A stretch of 8,840 bases of DNA from Candidatus Poseidoniaceae archaeon (lineage in GTDB: Archaea; Thermoplasmatota; Poseidoniia; Poseidoniales; Poseidoniaceae), in NCBI GenBank assembly GCA_029250305.1, contig JAQXFM010000225.1, positions 1 to 8,840 of the forward strand, in the 5' to 3' direction. The notes under the pieces are model-generated. The model worked only from the letters and a program-made list of their open reading frames with translations, did no database searches and had not been told where the DNA came from. The translations under genes were made by a program, and so were the position numbers. Positions 1 through 6,234 of the stretch are shown here, piece by piece (position 1 is the first letter of the stretch; each line of letters opens with the position of its first letter).

Positions 1-576
1 AGTGCCATCGGCTACTACGGAAACCGAGGCAATGAAGAACTCACAGAATCATCGAAGGCAGGTGAAGGCTACCTCCCGGAAACGTGCATCGCTTGGGAAG
101 CATCGGCTCAACCTGCAAAGGATGCTGGAATTCGAACGATTCACACCCGTACCGGTGGAATCGTGTTGGATGCAACCGGCGGAGGCCTTGGTAAGATGCT
201 CCTTCCGGCAAAGCTTGGCGCTGGTGGACCCATCGGCCGCGGACGACAGTGGCTCTCATGGATTTCGATGGACGATGAAGTCTACGCCATGCACCACCTG
301 TTGATGACACAATCCTGTGAAGGCGCCTACAACCTCGTCTCTCCAGACATCGTCCCTCAGAAACAATTCGCCAAAGTATTGGGGAAGGTCTTGCGAAGGC
401 CTGCCTTCATCCCGACACCACCTTTTGGTGTGTGGATCTTGTTTGGAAAGATGGGCGTCACGCTAACAACCGATAGCACGAAAGTTCTCCCTAAGAGGTT
501 GCTCGACATCGGATACCGATTCGAACACCCAACGCTCGAGCCGGCCCTAAGAGACACGCTCGGTTTGTGGAAGTAA
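1..576 (+). CDS. TIGR01777/YfcH-type SDR epimerase, C-terminal part (5' end outside window)
   Basis: The reading frame is open from base 1 and ends at TAA 574-576, leaving 191 residues. Members of this family are about 300 residues, so roughly 105 N-terminal residues, including the Rossmann GxxGxxG motif, lie off the left edge. The visible start SAIGYYGNRG is the family's signature around the SDR active-site tyrosine; the canonical YxxxK lysine position is Arg here, and this lysine is not a strong feature of the YfcH group. Then come a WEA segment, RTGGIVLDATGGGLGKML, GGPIGRGRQWLSWISMDD (the family usually has His where this has Ser in SWIS), and a C-terminal DUF1731-like tail with PAFIPTPPFGV, LPKRLLDIGYRF and LEPAL. 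Known: extended atypical SDRs, NAD(P)-binding, annotated as nucleotide-sugar epimerase-like, with no settled substrate. The gene converges on the phytoene synthase-like gene across 78 bases, in which I see only a 4-bp GGCC hairpin (631-642) and no T-tract. Family call is firm, substrate unknown. Confidence 0.9.
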   Translation, partial: SAIGYYGNRGNEELTESSKAGEGYLPETCIAWEASAQPAKDAGIRTIHTRTGGIVLDATGGGLGKMLLPAKLGAGGPIGRGRQWLSWISMDDEVYAMHHLLMTQSCEGAYNLVSPDIVPQKQFAKVLGKVLRRPAFIPTPPFGVWILFGKMGVTLTTDSTKVLPKRLLDIGYRFEHPTLEPALRDTLGLWK

Positions 577-654
577 GGAAATCAAATCACATAGACTGCT
601 TGAGAGCCGTGGCACAGGCTGAAGTAAACTGGCCAGGAGGCCGTGAGCTACTGT

Positions 655-1662
655 TCAGTCAAGGCTCGGTGTGAACAACGTCGAAAGAGCAACTTGCATC
701 TTCCTGTAGAAATTGAGTGTGAGCCGACGGCTGAGGACATCCCCGTTTCGTCGAATGGCTTCTTTCAGAATGGCATTGTATGCCGTGCACATGAGGCGCG
801 GTGACCTGCGTGCGTCCTTGTCCAAAAGGGGGAGCAATCCCAAGGCATTGTTTCGGTTGGTCACGACATGATCGAAATAATGGCGCATGAAGTTTTGCCA
901 AGCAGGACGATTGGCGAGGGTTGGGTCGGCGAGGTCAGCGTGTGAAAGACCAAATTTCGCGAGTTCCTCTGTCGGAAGATAAATTCTGTTTCGCTGCAGA
1001 TCTTCTTGAATGTCCCTCAGGACGTTCACCAATTGCAGGAACAATCCCATCTCAACGGCGTGACGCCGTGCATTCGGGTCGCTGTAGCCATAGATTTCAA
1101 TGAGGCACAGACCAACTGTGGAGGCGACCCTGTAACAGTAACGGCGCAGGTCCTCAAACCTGGCATAGTTTGTCTCAAACAAATCATCTTCCATTCCGTT
1201 GATCAGTTCTCGAAGGTGACCGATTTCGATGGGATACCTCTGGAGCGTGTCTGCCAGCGCAATGAAGATTGAGTCTGACATTGTTACGCCTTGTTCAATG
1301 TCGTCCAATCGAGATCTGAACATCATGAGTGCACGCAGCCGGTCATGATGTTCATTGTCAGAGTATACGGGGTTTGTTTCTCGGGATTCGAGCAACTCGG
1401 CAAGCCTCTCGGAGGTGATGGAGTCGAGGTGCGAGAGGTCTTCGCTTGGCAGCCAGTCACCGTCAACGATGTCGTCGACTCTACGACAGAATGCGTACAG
1501 AGCGTTCACCGCCTTTCGTTTCGGATCAGGGAGATGTCGAAACGAGCGAAAGAAGGAGCTGGAAGCTGCCCGGGCGATTGATTCGCAGTGCGTGTAAGCA
1601 TCCTCGAGGCGTTCGGAGAAGGAGGGGGCTCCGTCTTCAACCAATAAGAAACTCGACGTCAT
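655..1662 (-). CDS. crtB: Squalene/phytoene synthase family protein (probable phytoene synthase)
   Basis: This encodes a 335-residue trans-isoprenyl diphosphate synthase of the head-to-head type, condensing two prenyl diphosphates (GGPP to phytoene, or FPP to squalene-type products). The sequence shows FFRSFRHLP at about 37-45, the first Asp-rich motif DDIVD at 63-67 within YAFCRRVDDIVD, the helix YCYRVASTVGLCLIEIYGY at about 175-193, and the second Asp-rich motif DIQED at 217-221, followed by NRIYLP. These two motifs bind Mg2+-diphosphate, and length is normal for the family. A TTG at 1668 in frame would add two residues, but AAGGTGAA at 1676-1669 sits 1 base from it and 7 bases from the ATG at 1662, so the ATG is chosen. 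The NGMEDDL and RFEDLRRYCYRVA stretches recall the bacterial HpnD branch as well as archaeal CrtB, so the product (C40 phytoene or C30) cannot be fixed from sequence. No crtI-type desaturase is in the window. In marine archaea a phytoene synthase would feed carotenoid or retinal synthesis; that is inference. Confidence 0.9.
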   Translation of the reverse strand: MTSSFLLVEDGAPSFSERLEDAYTHCESIARAASSSFFRSFRHLPDPKRKAVNALYAFCRRVDDIVDGDWLPSEDLSHLDSITSERLAELLESRETNPVYSDNEHHDRLRALMMFRSRLDDIEQGVTMSDSIFIALADTLQRYPIEIGHLRELINGMEDDLFETNYARFEDLRRYCYRVASTVGLCLIEIYGYSDPNARRHAVEMGLFLQLVNVLRDIQEDLQRNRIYLPTEELAKFGLSHADLADPTLANRPAWQNFMRHYFDHVVTNRNNALGLLPLLDKDARRSPRLMCTAYNAILKEAIRRNGDVLSRRLTLNFYRKMQVALSTLFTPSLD

Positions 1663-1668
1663 GCACAA

Positions 1669-1676
1669 TTCACCTT
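1669..1676 (-). promoter_or_regulatory. Shine-Dalgarno site that fixes the synthase start
   Basis: On the minus strand this reads AAGGTGAA, matching the AGGTGA core complementary to the archaeal 16S 3' end. It is 7 bases from ATG 1662 but only about 1 base from the in-frame TTG at 1668. It therefore supports initiation at the ATG. Confidence 0.65.
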
Positions 1677-1700
1677 AACAGCAACTTAGAAGCGAGGATG

Positions 1701-1712
1701 TCCATATTTGAA
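1701..1712 (-). promoter_or_regulatory. Possible TATA-like box for the synthase gene
   Basis: The minus strand reads TTCAAATATGGA in the 89-base gap between the ALDH stop and the synthase start. A transcript starting about 25 bases downstream would begin near 1680, just ahead of the Shine-Dalgarno site. The match to the archaeal TATA consensus is weak. Read-through from the upstream ALDH gene on the same strand is an alternative, as no T-tract terminator is visible between them. Confidence 0.25.
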
Positions 1713-1751
1713 GTCTGGTTTTTTCCCGTCGTAATTCAGCGATTCTTACAG

Positions 1752-3380
1752 TCATGCCAATTGTGTCCAATCAACGTCTGCTTCAGCCATTTCGACTTCA
1801 TCGACGTCCATTTGGGCAAGTTGCAATTTTCCAGACAACTCATCGTTCACAGCGTGCCAGTAAGAATAGGCTTCAATCACCCAGATTCCAGATTCACGGG
1901 TTCCGTTGCCACTGCCCTTGACACCGCCGAACGGTAGGTGAGCTTCTGCGCCAGTGGTTGAGTTGTTAATACCGGTCATTCCAGCCTTGATACCAGTCTT
2001 GTAGCGGTAAGCTTCGAGGCGATCGTTGGTGTAAATAGCCGAGGAAAGGCCGTAAGGGCTTGCGTTTGCAAGATGCAGTGCATGGTCGAAATCAGTGGCC
2101 TTGCAAATGGTCACGGCAGGTCCGAACACTTCTTCATGGAAGCATGTCATGTCTTCCGTCACGCCGGTGAAGACGTGAGGCCACATGTAGACGCCCTCTT
2201 CTGCAGTGCTGAGGAAATTGGTTGGCTTGTTGTCGCTCGTGATTCGGCCTTGGCCGTGAATCAGACTTGCCCCTGACTCCTTACACATCTCTACGCCAGC
2301 GAGGAAATCCTTTGCGTACTTTTCGGACAACATTGGCCCATAAAGGACCCCGTCATGAGCAAGCGAATCGCCAATTCGGGTTGATTCGACTTTTTCCATG
2401 AACTTGACCATGAACTCATCGTAGATCTCTTCGTGAAGAATGAGGTTACCAAGGGAGGTGCATCGTTGTCCAGCGGTACCAAATGCGCCCCAGTAGGCGC
2501 CTTCAACAGCGTTGTCGAGGTTTGCAGATGGCATCACAACGAGCGGATTCTTTCCACCGAGCTCGAGGGAGCATGAAACGAGGTTTCGACCACACACTTC
2601 GCCGATCATCTTGCCGACTTCTGTGGAACCTGTGAACGAGATCTTGTTGACCCTTCCTTCGTCAACTGCGTCGACAAGGTGCTGTCCTGCGCCGCTTCCT
2701 TTTCCGTGAACAAGGTTGATGACACCGTTTGGCAAACCAGCCTCGTGCATGATGCGGGCGAGAGCAAAGGAAAGCAGAGGAGCGTCTTGTGGGCTCTTCC
2801 ACACACATGTGTTTCCGCACATGATGGCTGGAATCATCTTCCAGAATGGCACGGCAGCAGGGAAGTTGCAAGCGTTGATGATGCCGCAGACACCAAGAGG
2901 GCGGCGGTAGGTGAACAGTTCCTTGTCAGGCAATTCTGAATTGACGGTTTGACCGTAAAGGCGGCGTCCTTCAGATTGGAAAAACAAACACGTGTCGATG
3001 GCTTCTTGTACCGAGCCAGCGGCTTCTTTCAGGGTCTTTCCAATTTCACGGGTTTCAAGGGCGACAATCGCATCCTTGTGGTCCATGAGCAAGCGGCCCA
3101 TGTTTCCGATGATTTGGCCACGGGTTGGCGCCGGTGTTGCAGCCCATCCAGGGAAGGCATCGTGGGCCGCATCCAAAGCTGCGTTCACGTCTGCTTTTGT
3201 CGAGAGGGGGAAGTGGCCGAGGGTATCAGCAAGAATGGCTGGGTTGATCGAGGTAAATGTGGCACCATCGCTTGCAAGGGTCAATTGACCGTTGATGATG
3301 TTGTACCCGCGAACTGCAGGTTTACCATTTGGATTTTCGTGGGCGAGGAACTCAAGGCCGGTTTCTAAGACATGAACCAT
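1752..3380 (-). CDS. NAD(P)-dependent aldehyde dehydrogenase, substrate unknown
   Basis: This is a 542-residue soluble ALDH-superfamily enzyme that oxidises an aldehyde to the acid. Visible landmarks: the NFP motif with oxyanion-hole Asn172, the cofactor-binding Lys195 in VWKSP, the Rossmann FTGSTEVG at 249-256, the general base Glu273 in ELGGKN, the nucleophile Cys307 in GTAGQRC, EEVFGP at 416-421 and PFGG at 483-486. All catalytic residues are present. The end (NNSTTGAEAHLPFGG, then RESG, then SGKLQLAQMD) is not that of classical ALDH1/2. It looks closer to ALDH7-like (aminoadipate semialdehyde) and uncharacterised prokaryotic ALDHs, so a role in amino acid or lysine breakdown is possible but unproven. 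The protein is longer than the usual 480-510 residues; the last 17 or so residues (from about 526) form an acidic tail. The ATG at 3380 has no Shine-Dalgarno site; the nearest upstream ATG is 4 bases away and out of frame. The gene is divergent from cdc48 and lies 89 bases upstream of the phytoene synthase-like gene. Confidence 0.93.
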   Translation of the reverse strand: MVHVLETGLEFLAHENPNGKPAVRGYNIINGQLTLASDGATFTSINPAILADTLGHFPLSTKADVNAALDAAHDAFPGWAATPAPTRGQIIGNMGRLLMDHKDAIVALETREIGKTLKEAAGSVQEAIDTCLFFQSEGRRLYGQTVNSELPDKELFTYRRPLGVCGIINACNFPAAVPFWKMIPAIMCGNTCVWKSPQDAPLLSFALARIMHEAGLPNGVINLVHGKGSGAGQHLVDAVDEGRVNKISFTGSTEVGKMIGEVCGRNLVSCSLELGGKNPLVVMPSANLDNAVEGAYWGAFGTAGQRCTSLGNLILHEEIYDEFMVKFMEKVESTRIGDSLAHDGVLYGPMLSEKYAKDFLAGVEMCKESGASLIHGQGRITSDNKPTNFLSTAEEGVYMWPHVFTGVTEDMTCFHEEVFGPAVTICKATDFDHALHLANASPYGLSSAIYTNDRLEAYRYKTGIKAGMTGINNSTTGAEAHLPFGGVKGSGNGTRESGIWVIEAYSYWHAVNDELSGKLQLAQMDVDEVEMAEADVDWTQLA

Positions 3381-3515
3381 GCATCGCCGAGCGAAAGGCC
3401 CTTCTTGAAAGTGATGGAAGTGAGCCTTGAGTCTTCACAAGTCGGGAACCATCAAAAATCGACATTAGGTTAAAAGGGGGTCGGCATGAAGAAGGAGAGA
3501 AAGGGAACGGTTTGA

Positions 3516-3524
3516 GGTTTAAAT
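3516..3524 (+). promoter_or_regulatory. Probable TATA box of cdc48
   Basis: GGTTTAAAT contains TTTAAA at 3518-3523. Archaeal transcription usually starts about 25 bases downstream, here near 3545. That gives a leader of about a dozen bases, just enough to hold the Shine-Dalgarno site at 3546-3553. Position fits well; it is inferred without expression data. Confidence 0.4.
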
Positions 3525-3545
3525 CTCCTCGACTGTTTCTCGGAT

Positions 3546-3553
3546 GGAAGTGA
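3546..3553 (+). promoter_or_regulatory. Shine-Dalgarno site of cdc48
   Basis: GGAAGTGA differs by one base from the ideal GGAGGTGA and ends 4 bases before ATG 3558. It favours this start over the internal ATG at 3579, which would begin the protein at MSLRVAKAI, where many archaeal Cdc48 homologues begin. Confidence 0.5.
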
Positions 3554-3557
3554 CGAT

Positions 3558-5786
3558 ATGGCCGGCGATGAAAACACAATGTCCCTACGAGTAGCAAAAG
3601 CAATTCCTTCCGATGTCGGCCACGGCCGAGCACGGATTTCAGGAGAGAACGATCTAGGTTTGAAACCCGGTGACATCGTTGAAATTAAGGGCGAAAAGCG
3701 ATCGACTGCAGCCATCTACTGGCGCAGCCGCCCCGAAGACACAAAGATGGAGATCATCCGTGTCGACGGAATCATCCGCAAAAACGCAGGTGTCAGCCTA
3801 GGCGACCGGGTCACGGTGTCCAAGGTTGACGCTAAGGAATGCACAAAACTTGTGCTTTCACCCGTGATGGCCAACAAACAGAAGGTCAAGTTTGGACCGG
3901 GAATTGAAGGATTTGCACGCAGGGGGCTCTCAAAGCGCCCGGTCGTCCAAGGCGATCGAATCTTCATTCCTGGCATGACCTTATTTGCAGAAGCACTTCC
4001 CTTTGCCGTCGTGAACACTGTTCCAAAAGGCATCGTCAAAGTTACCAACGAAACTGACATTGTGATCAAGGACGAAACCGTCGATGACGAAGACGTTGGA
4101 CAATCTGAAGGCATTACTTACGAAGACGTTGGCGGAATTGGCCAACAATTGCAGAAGGTCCGTGAAATGATTGAACTTCCACTCAAGCACCCTGAGTTGT
4201 TCCGTCGACTCGGGATCGACCCTCCAAAGGGAGTCTTGCTGCACGGCCCACCAGGCACTGGAAAGACCATGATTGCTAAGGCTGTAGCAACAGAAGTCAA
4301 CGCTCACTTCAAATCCATCAACGGACCTGAAATTATCTCCAAGTATTACGGTGAATCTGAAAAACAATTGAGAGAAATCTTCGATGAAGCAGCTGAAAAC
4401 TCACCTGCGATTATCTTCATCGATGAAATCGATTCCATATGCCCAAAGCGTGAAGACGTGAGCGGTGAGGTGGAACGAAGGGTCGTAGCACAGATGCTTA
4501 CGCTCATGGACGGAATGCAAGGCAGAGACAATGTGGTCGTGATTGGTGCAACCAATCGCCGTGACGCCCTTGACCCTGCCCTGCGCCGACCTGGACGCTT
4601 TGACCGTGAAATCGAAATCGGCGTGCCAGACCGAGACGGCCGTGAAGAAATCATGGACGTACACACCCGCCAAATGCCGATATCGGAGGATTTTGAGATC
4701 AATTGGGTCCTCGACAACACCTACGGATTTGTTGGTGCTGACCTCGCTGCGCTCGTTCGTGAGGCTGCCATGAGGGCATTGCGACGCTACCTGCCTGAAA
4801 TCGAACTTGAGGAGGAAACGATTCCTCCGGAAGTTCTCGAAAAGATGGAAGTCAGAATGGACGACTTCAAAGAAGCCATCAAGGATGTTGAACCATCAGC
4901 CCTTCGAGAGATTTATGTCGAAATTCCAGAAGTGACCTGGGAAGAAGTCGGCGGATTACATGAAGTCAAGGACCGACTGAAGGAATCTGTTGAATGGCCA
5001 CTTACTCAACCTGAGTTGTTTGAACACTTTGGCATCAAGCCGCCCCGTGGAATCGTGCTTTTCGGCGCACCCGGTACAGGGAAAACCTTGCTAGCGAAAG
5101 CAATTGCAAACGAAGCACAAGCCAACTTCATCAGCATCAAGGGACCTGAATTGATCTCGAAGTGGGTCGGTGAATCCGAACGAGCCATTCGTGAAATTTT
5201 CAAGAAGGCAAAACAGTCCTCGCCTGCAATCATCTTCCTCGACGAATTCGAGTCGATTGCAAGCATGCGCTCTTCCAACTCGGACGGCTCCGGGAGCGAT
5301 GTTTCGAACCGCGTGGTCAACCAACTCCTTGCAAGCATGGACGGTGTTGAATCCCTCGACGGCGTGATCATTGTTGCGGCAACTAACCGCCCTGAGATGA
5401 TTGATCCAGCGCTTCTCCGCAGCGGCCGATTCGAGCGAGTGCTCCACGTCCCACCACCGGACCTTGGGGCGCGTGAGTCAATATTCAGCATCCACAGCGA
5501 AGGCATGCCACTCTCCAAGTTCTCTCTCAAGGACATCATTGGTGGCCTCGATGGATTCACTGGTGCGGACATTGAGGCTGTCTGCCGTGAAGCAGCACTC
5601 ATCTGCATGCGAGCCAAGAAGAAGAAGGTGACAAAATCCCACTTCGAAGAAGCGATCAAGCGCGTCAGGCCAACCGTGACACCGGAGATGCTCGATTACT
5701 ACCAGAAGATGGAAACTCGACTGACCAGCGGCTTGTCCAACATCAAGCGAAACCGCGATACCAGTTTCGGTATGGAATCGATGTGA
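3558..5786 (+). CDS. cdc48: Cdc48/VAT-type AAA+ ATPase (archaeal p97 homologue)
   Basis: This 742-residue double-ring AAA+ unfoldase is the archaeal p97/VCP equivalent; it hydrolyses ATP to thread and unfold cytosolic proteins, feeding the 20S proteasome or dismantling complexes. Residues about 8-190 form the N-domain (double-psi barrel start VAKAIPSDVGHGRARI). D1 has Walker A GPPGTGKT at 230-237, pore loop KYYG at 262-265, Walker B IIFIDEID at 285-292, sensor Asn333 and arginine fingers in RRPGRFDR at 343-350. D2 has Walker A GAPGTGKT at 503-510, pore loop KWVG at 535-538, Walker B IIFLDEFE at 558-565 and RSGRFER at 621-627. Both rings therefore look catalytically competent. D2 has DEFE where family members usually have DELD or DEID; the catalytic Glu is kept. 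Length is typical. The C-terminus ends GMESM, with no hydrophobic-Tyr-X proteasome-docking tail. ATG 3558 is chosen from the Shine-Dalgarno site; a start at 3579 would remove 7 residues. A PRC-barrel gene follows after 72 bases. Confidence 0.97.
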   Translation: MAGDENTMSLRVAKAIPSDVGHGRARISGENDLGLKPGDIVEIKGEKRSTAAIYWRSRPEDTKMEIIRVDGIIRKNAGVSLGDRVTVSKVDAKECTKLVLSPVMANKQKVKFGPGIEGFARRGLSKRPVVQGDRIFIPGMTLFAEALPFAVVNTVPKGIVKVTNETDIVIKDETVDDEDVGQSEGITYEDVGGIGQQLQKVREMIELPLKHPELFRRLGIDPPKGVLLHGPPGTGKTMIAKAVATEVNAHFKSINGPEIISKYYGESEKQLREIFDEAAENSPAIIFIDEIDSICPKREDVSGEVERRVVAQMLTLMDGMQGRDNVVVIGATNRRDALDPALRRPGRFDREIEIGVPDRDGREEIMDVHTRQMPISEDFEINWVLDNTYGFVGADLAALVREAAMRALRRYLPEIELEEETIPPEVLEKMEVRMDDFKEAIKDVEPSALREIYVEIPEVTWEEVGGLHEVKDRLKESVEWPLTQPELFEHFGIKPPRGIVLFGAPGTGKTLLAKAIANEAQANFISIKGPELISKWVGESERAIREIFKKAKQSSPAIIFLDEFESIASMRSSNSDGSGSDVSNRVVNQLLASMDGVESLDGVIIVAATNRPEMIDPALLRSGRFERVLHVPPPDLGARESIFSIHSEGMPLSKFSLKDIIGGLDGFTGADIEAVCREAALICMRAKKKKVTKSHFEEAIKRVRPTVTPEMLDYYQKMETRLTSGLSNIKRNRDTSFGMESM

Positions 5787-5845
5787 GTTCATTTACATCG
5801 TCGACGCATTGATGGGGCGAGCCTTGTTCGCATAGAACGCTCAAC

Positions 5846-5852
5846 GGGGTGA
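5846..5852 (+). promoter_or_regulatory. Shine-Dalgarno site of the PRC-barrel gene
   Basis: GGGGTGA ends 6 bases before ATG 5859. It matches the GGAGGTGA consensus with one G-for-A change and supports this short ORF as a real gene. Confidence 0.6.
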
Positions 5853-5858
5853 ATCTAA

Positions 5859-6098
5859 ATGGCAATTTTCGCAAAAGACATCATCGGAAGGGACGTCGTT
5901 GGGCGCCAAGATGAACGGCTTGGTGAATTGAAGGACGTGGCCTTCGACAAAGCAACCGGATCTGTTATGTCGATTCGGGTGCGAATTGAAGGCGATATCG
6001 ATCCATCAAAACTACCTTGGAGCATGGTCGACGGCTTGATGGAAATCCCGATTGAAGACATCAGTCGAATCGCCACGAAGATACATCTAAAACGCTGA
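5859..6098 (+). CDS. Small PRC-barrel domain protein
   Basis: This 79-residue protein is essentially one PRC-barrel (photosynthetic reaction centre H-subunit-like beta barrel). It shows the typical opening FAKDIIGRDVVGRQDERLGEL, a KDVAFDKATGSVMSIRVRI strand pair and a closing IPIEDISRIATKIHLKR. There is no signal peptide or membrane segment, so it should be cytoplasmic and act through protein-protein contacts. Known: stand-alone archaeal PRC-barrels are widespread, and in Haloferax small ones (CdpB1/B2) sit at the division ring with SepF and FtsZ; others have been tied to RNA or metabolic roles. Whether this copy is a division protein is inference. The gene lies 72 bases after cdc48 with its own good Shine-Dalgarno site and no obvious terminator between, so co-transcription is possible. 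The DUF4350 gene starts 136 bases further on. Fold assignment is good, function open. Confidence 0.88.
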   Translation: MAIFAKDIIGRDVVGRQDERLGELKDVAFDKATGSVMSIRVRIEGDIDPSKLPWSMVDGLMEIPIEDISRIATKIHLKR

Positions 6099-6234
6099 TT
6101 GAACGGTAAAAACCGCTGCTTTCAGCCAAAATACAAACCCCATGGGATGAGCATTTATGTCCCAGATAATAACAACCTTCTAAACCGATGCGAGGGCGTC
6201 CTCGTGTCGGAATCGTGCTCCACTTGGTGATTTA
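6099..6234 (+). other. Intergenic region with small inverted repeats
   Basis: These 136 bases hold three short inverted repeats: CGGT/ACCG (6104-6115, loop of 4), GCTG/CAGC (6115-6126, loop of 4) and TGGGA/TCCCA (6143-6164, loop of 12). The first two could form a compact stem pair just after the PRC-barrel stop, but neither is followed by a T-tract, so a terminator call is not justified. The loop of the third contains ATTTATG, a weak TATA-like candidate for the DUF4350 gene. No coding sequence is apparent. Confidence 0.35.
6226..6231 (+). promoter_or_regulatory. Shine-Dalgarno site of the DUF4350-type gene
   Basis: GGTGAT ends only 3 bases before ATG 6235. The close spacing is at the short end, but it agrees with the GGTGA-type sites of the neighbours. 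The encoded protein then begins with a short basic stretch and a membrane helix, as expected. Confidence 0.45.

Larger units (their letters stand above)
3381..3557. other. Divergent intergenic region between the ALDH and cdc48 genes
   Basis: These 177 bases lie between two divergent starts and must carry promoters for both. The plus strand contains a purine-rich run (3490-3508) followed by a TTTAAA box close to cdc48. On the minus strand CTTTTAA (rc of 3470-3476) is the only TATA-like candidate for the ALDH gene; it is about 90 bases from the start codon, which would give a leader of around 60 bases. No ORF with coding character and no clear repeat is present. Confidence 0.6.

Noticed and set aside
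631..642. GGCC-AGGA-GGCC hairpin between the convergent genes as a bidirectional terminator
   Set aside because: The stem is only 4 bp and there is no T-tract on either strand after it; the pattern is easily found by chance.
1660..1668. TTG at 1668 as the synthase start
   Set aside because: The Shine-Dalgarno site would be only about 1 base away; the ATG at 1662 has proper spacing.
1446..1937. 163-codon plus-strand open frame spanning the synthase/ALDH gap
   Set aside because: It overlaps two well-supported minus-strand genes across their conserved ends, and its translation shows no domain; it is a shadow of their codon bias.
5006..5659. 217-codon open frame on the minus strand inside cdc48
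   Set aside because: It lies fully opposite the conserved D2 domain. Its translation has no recognisable family, is rich in Ser/Arg as expected from antisense of this codon usage, and has no start signals.
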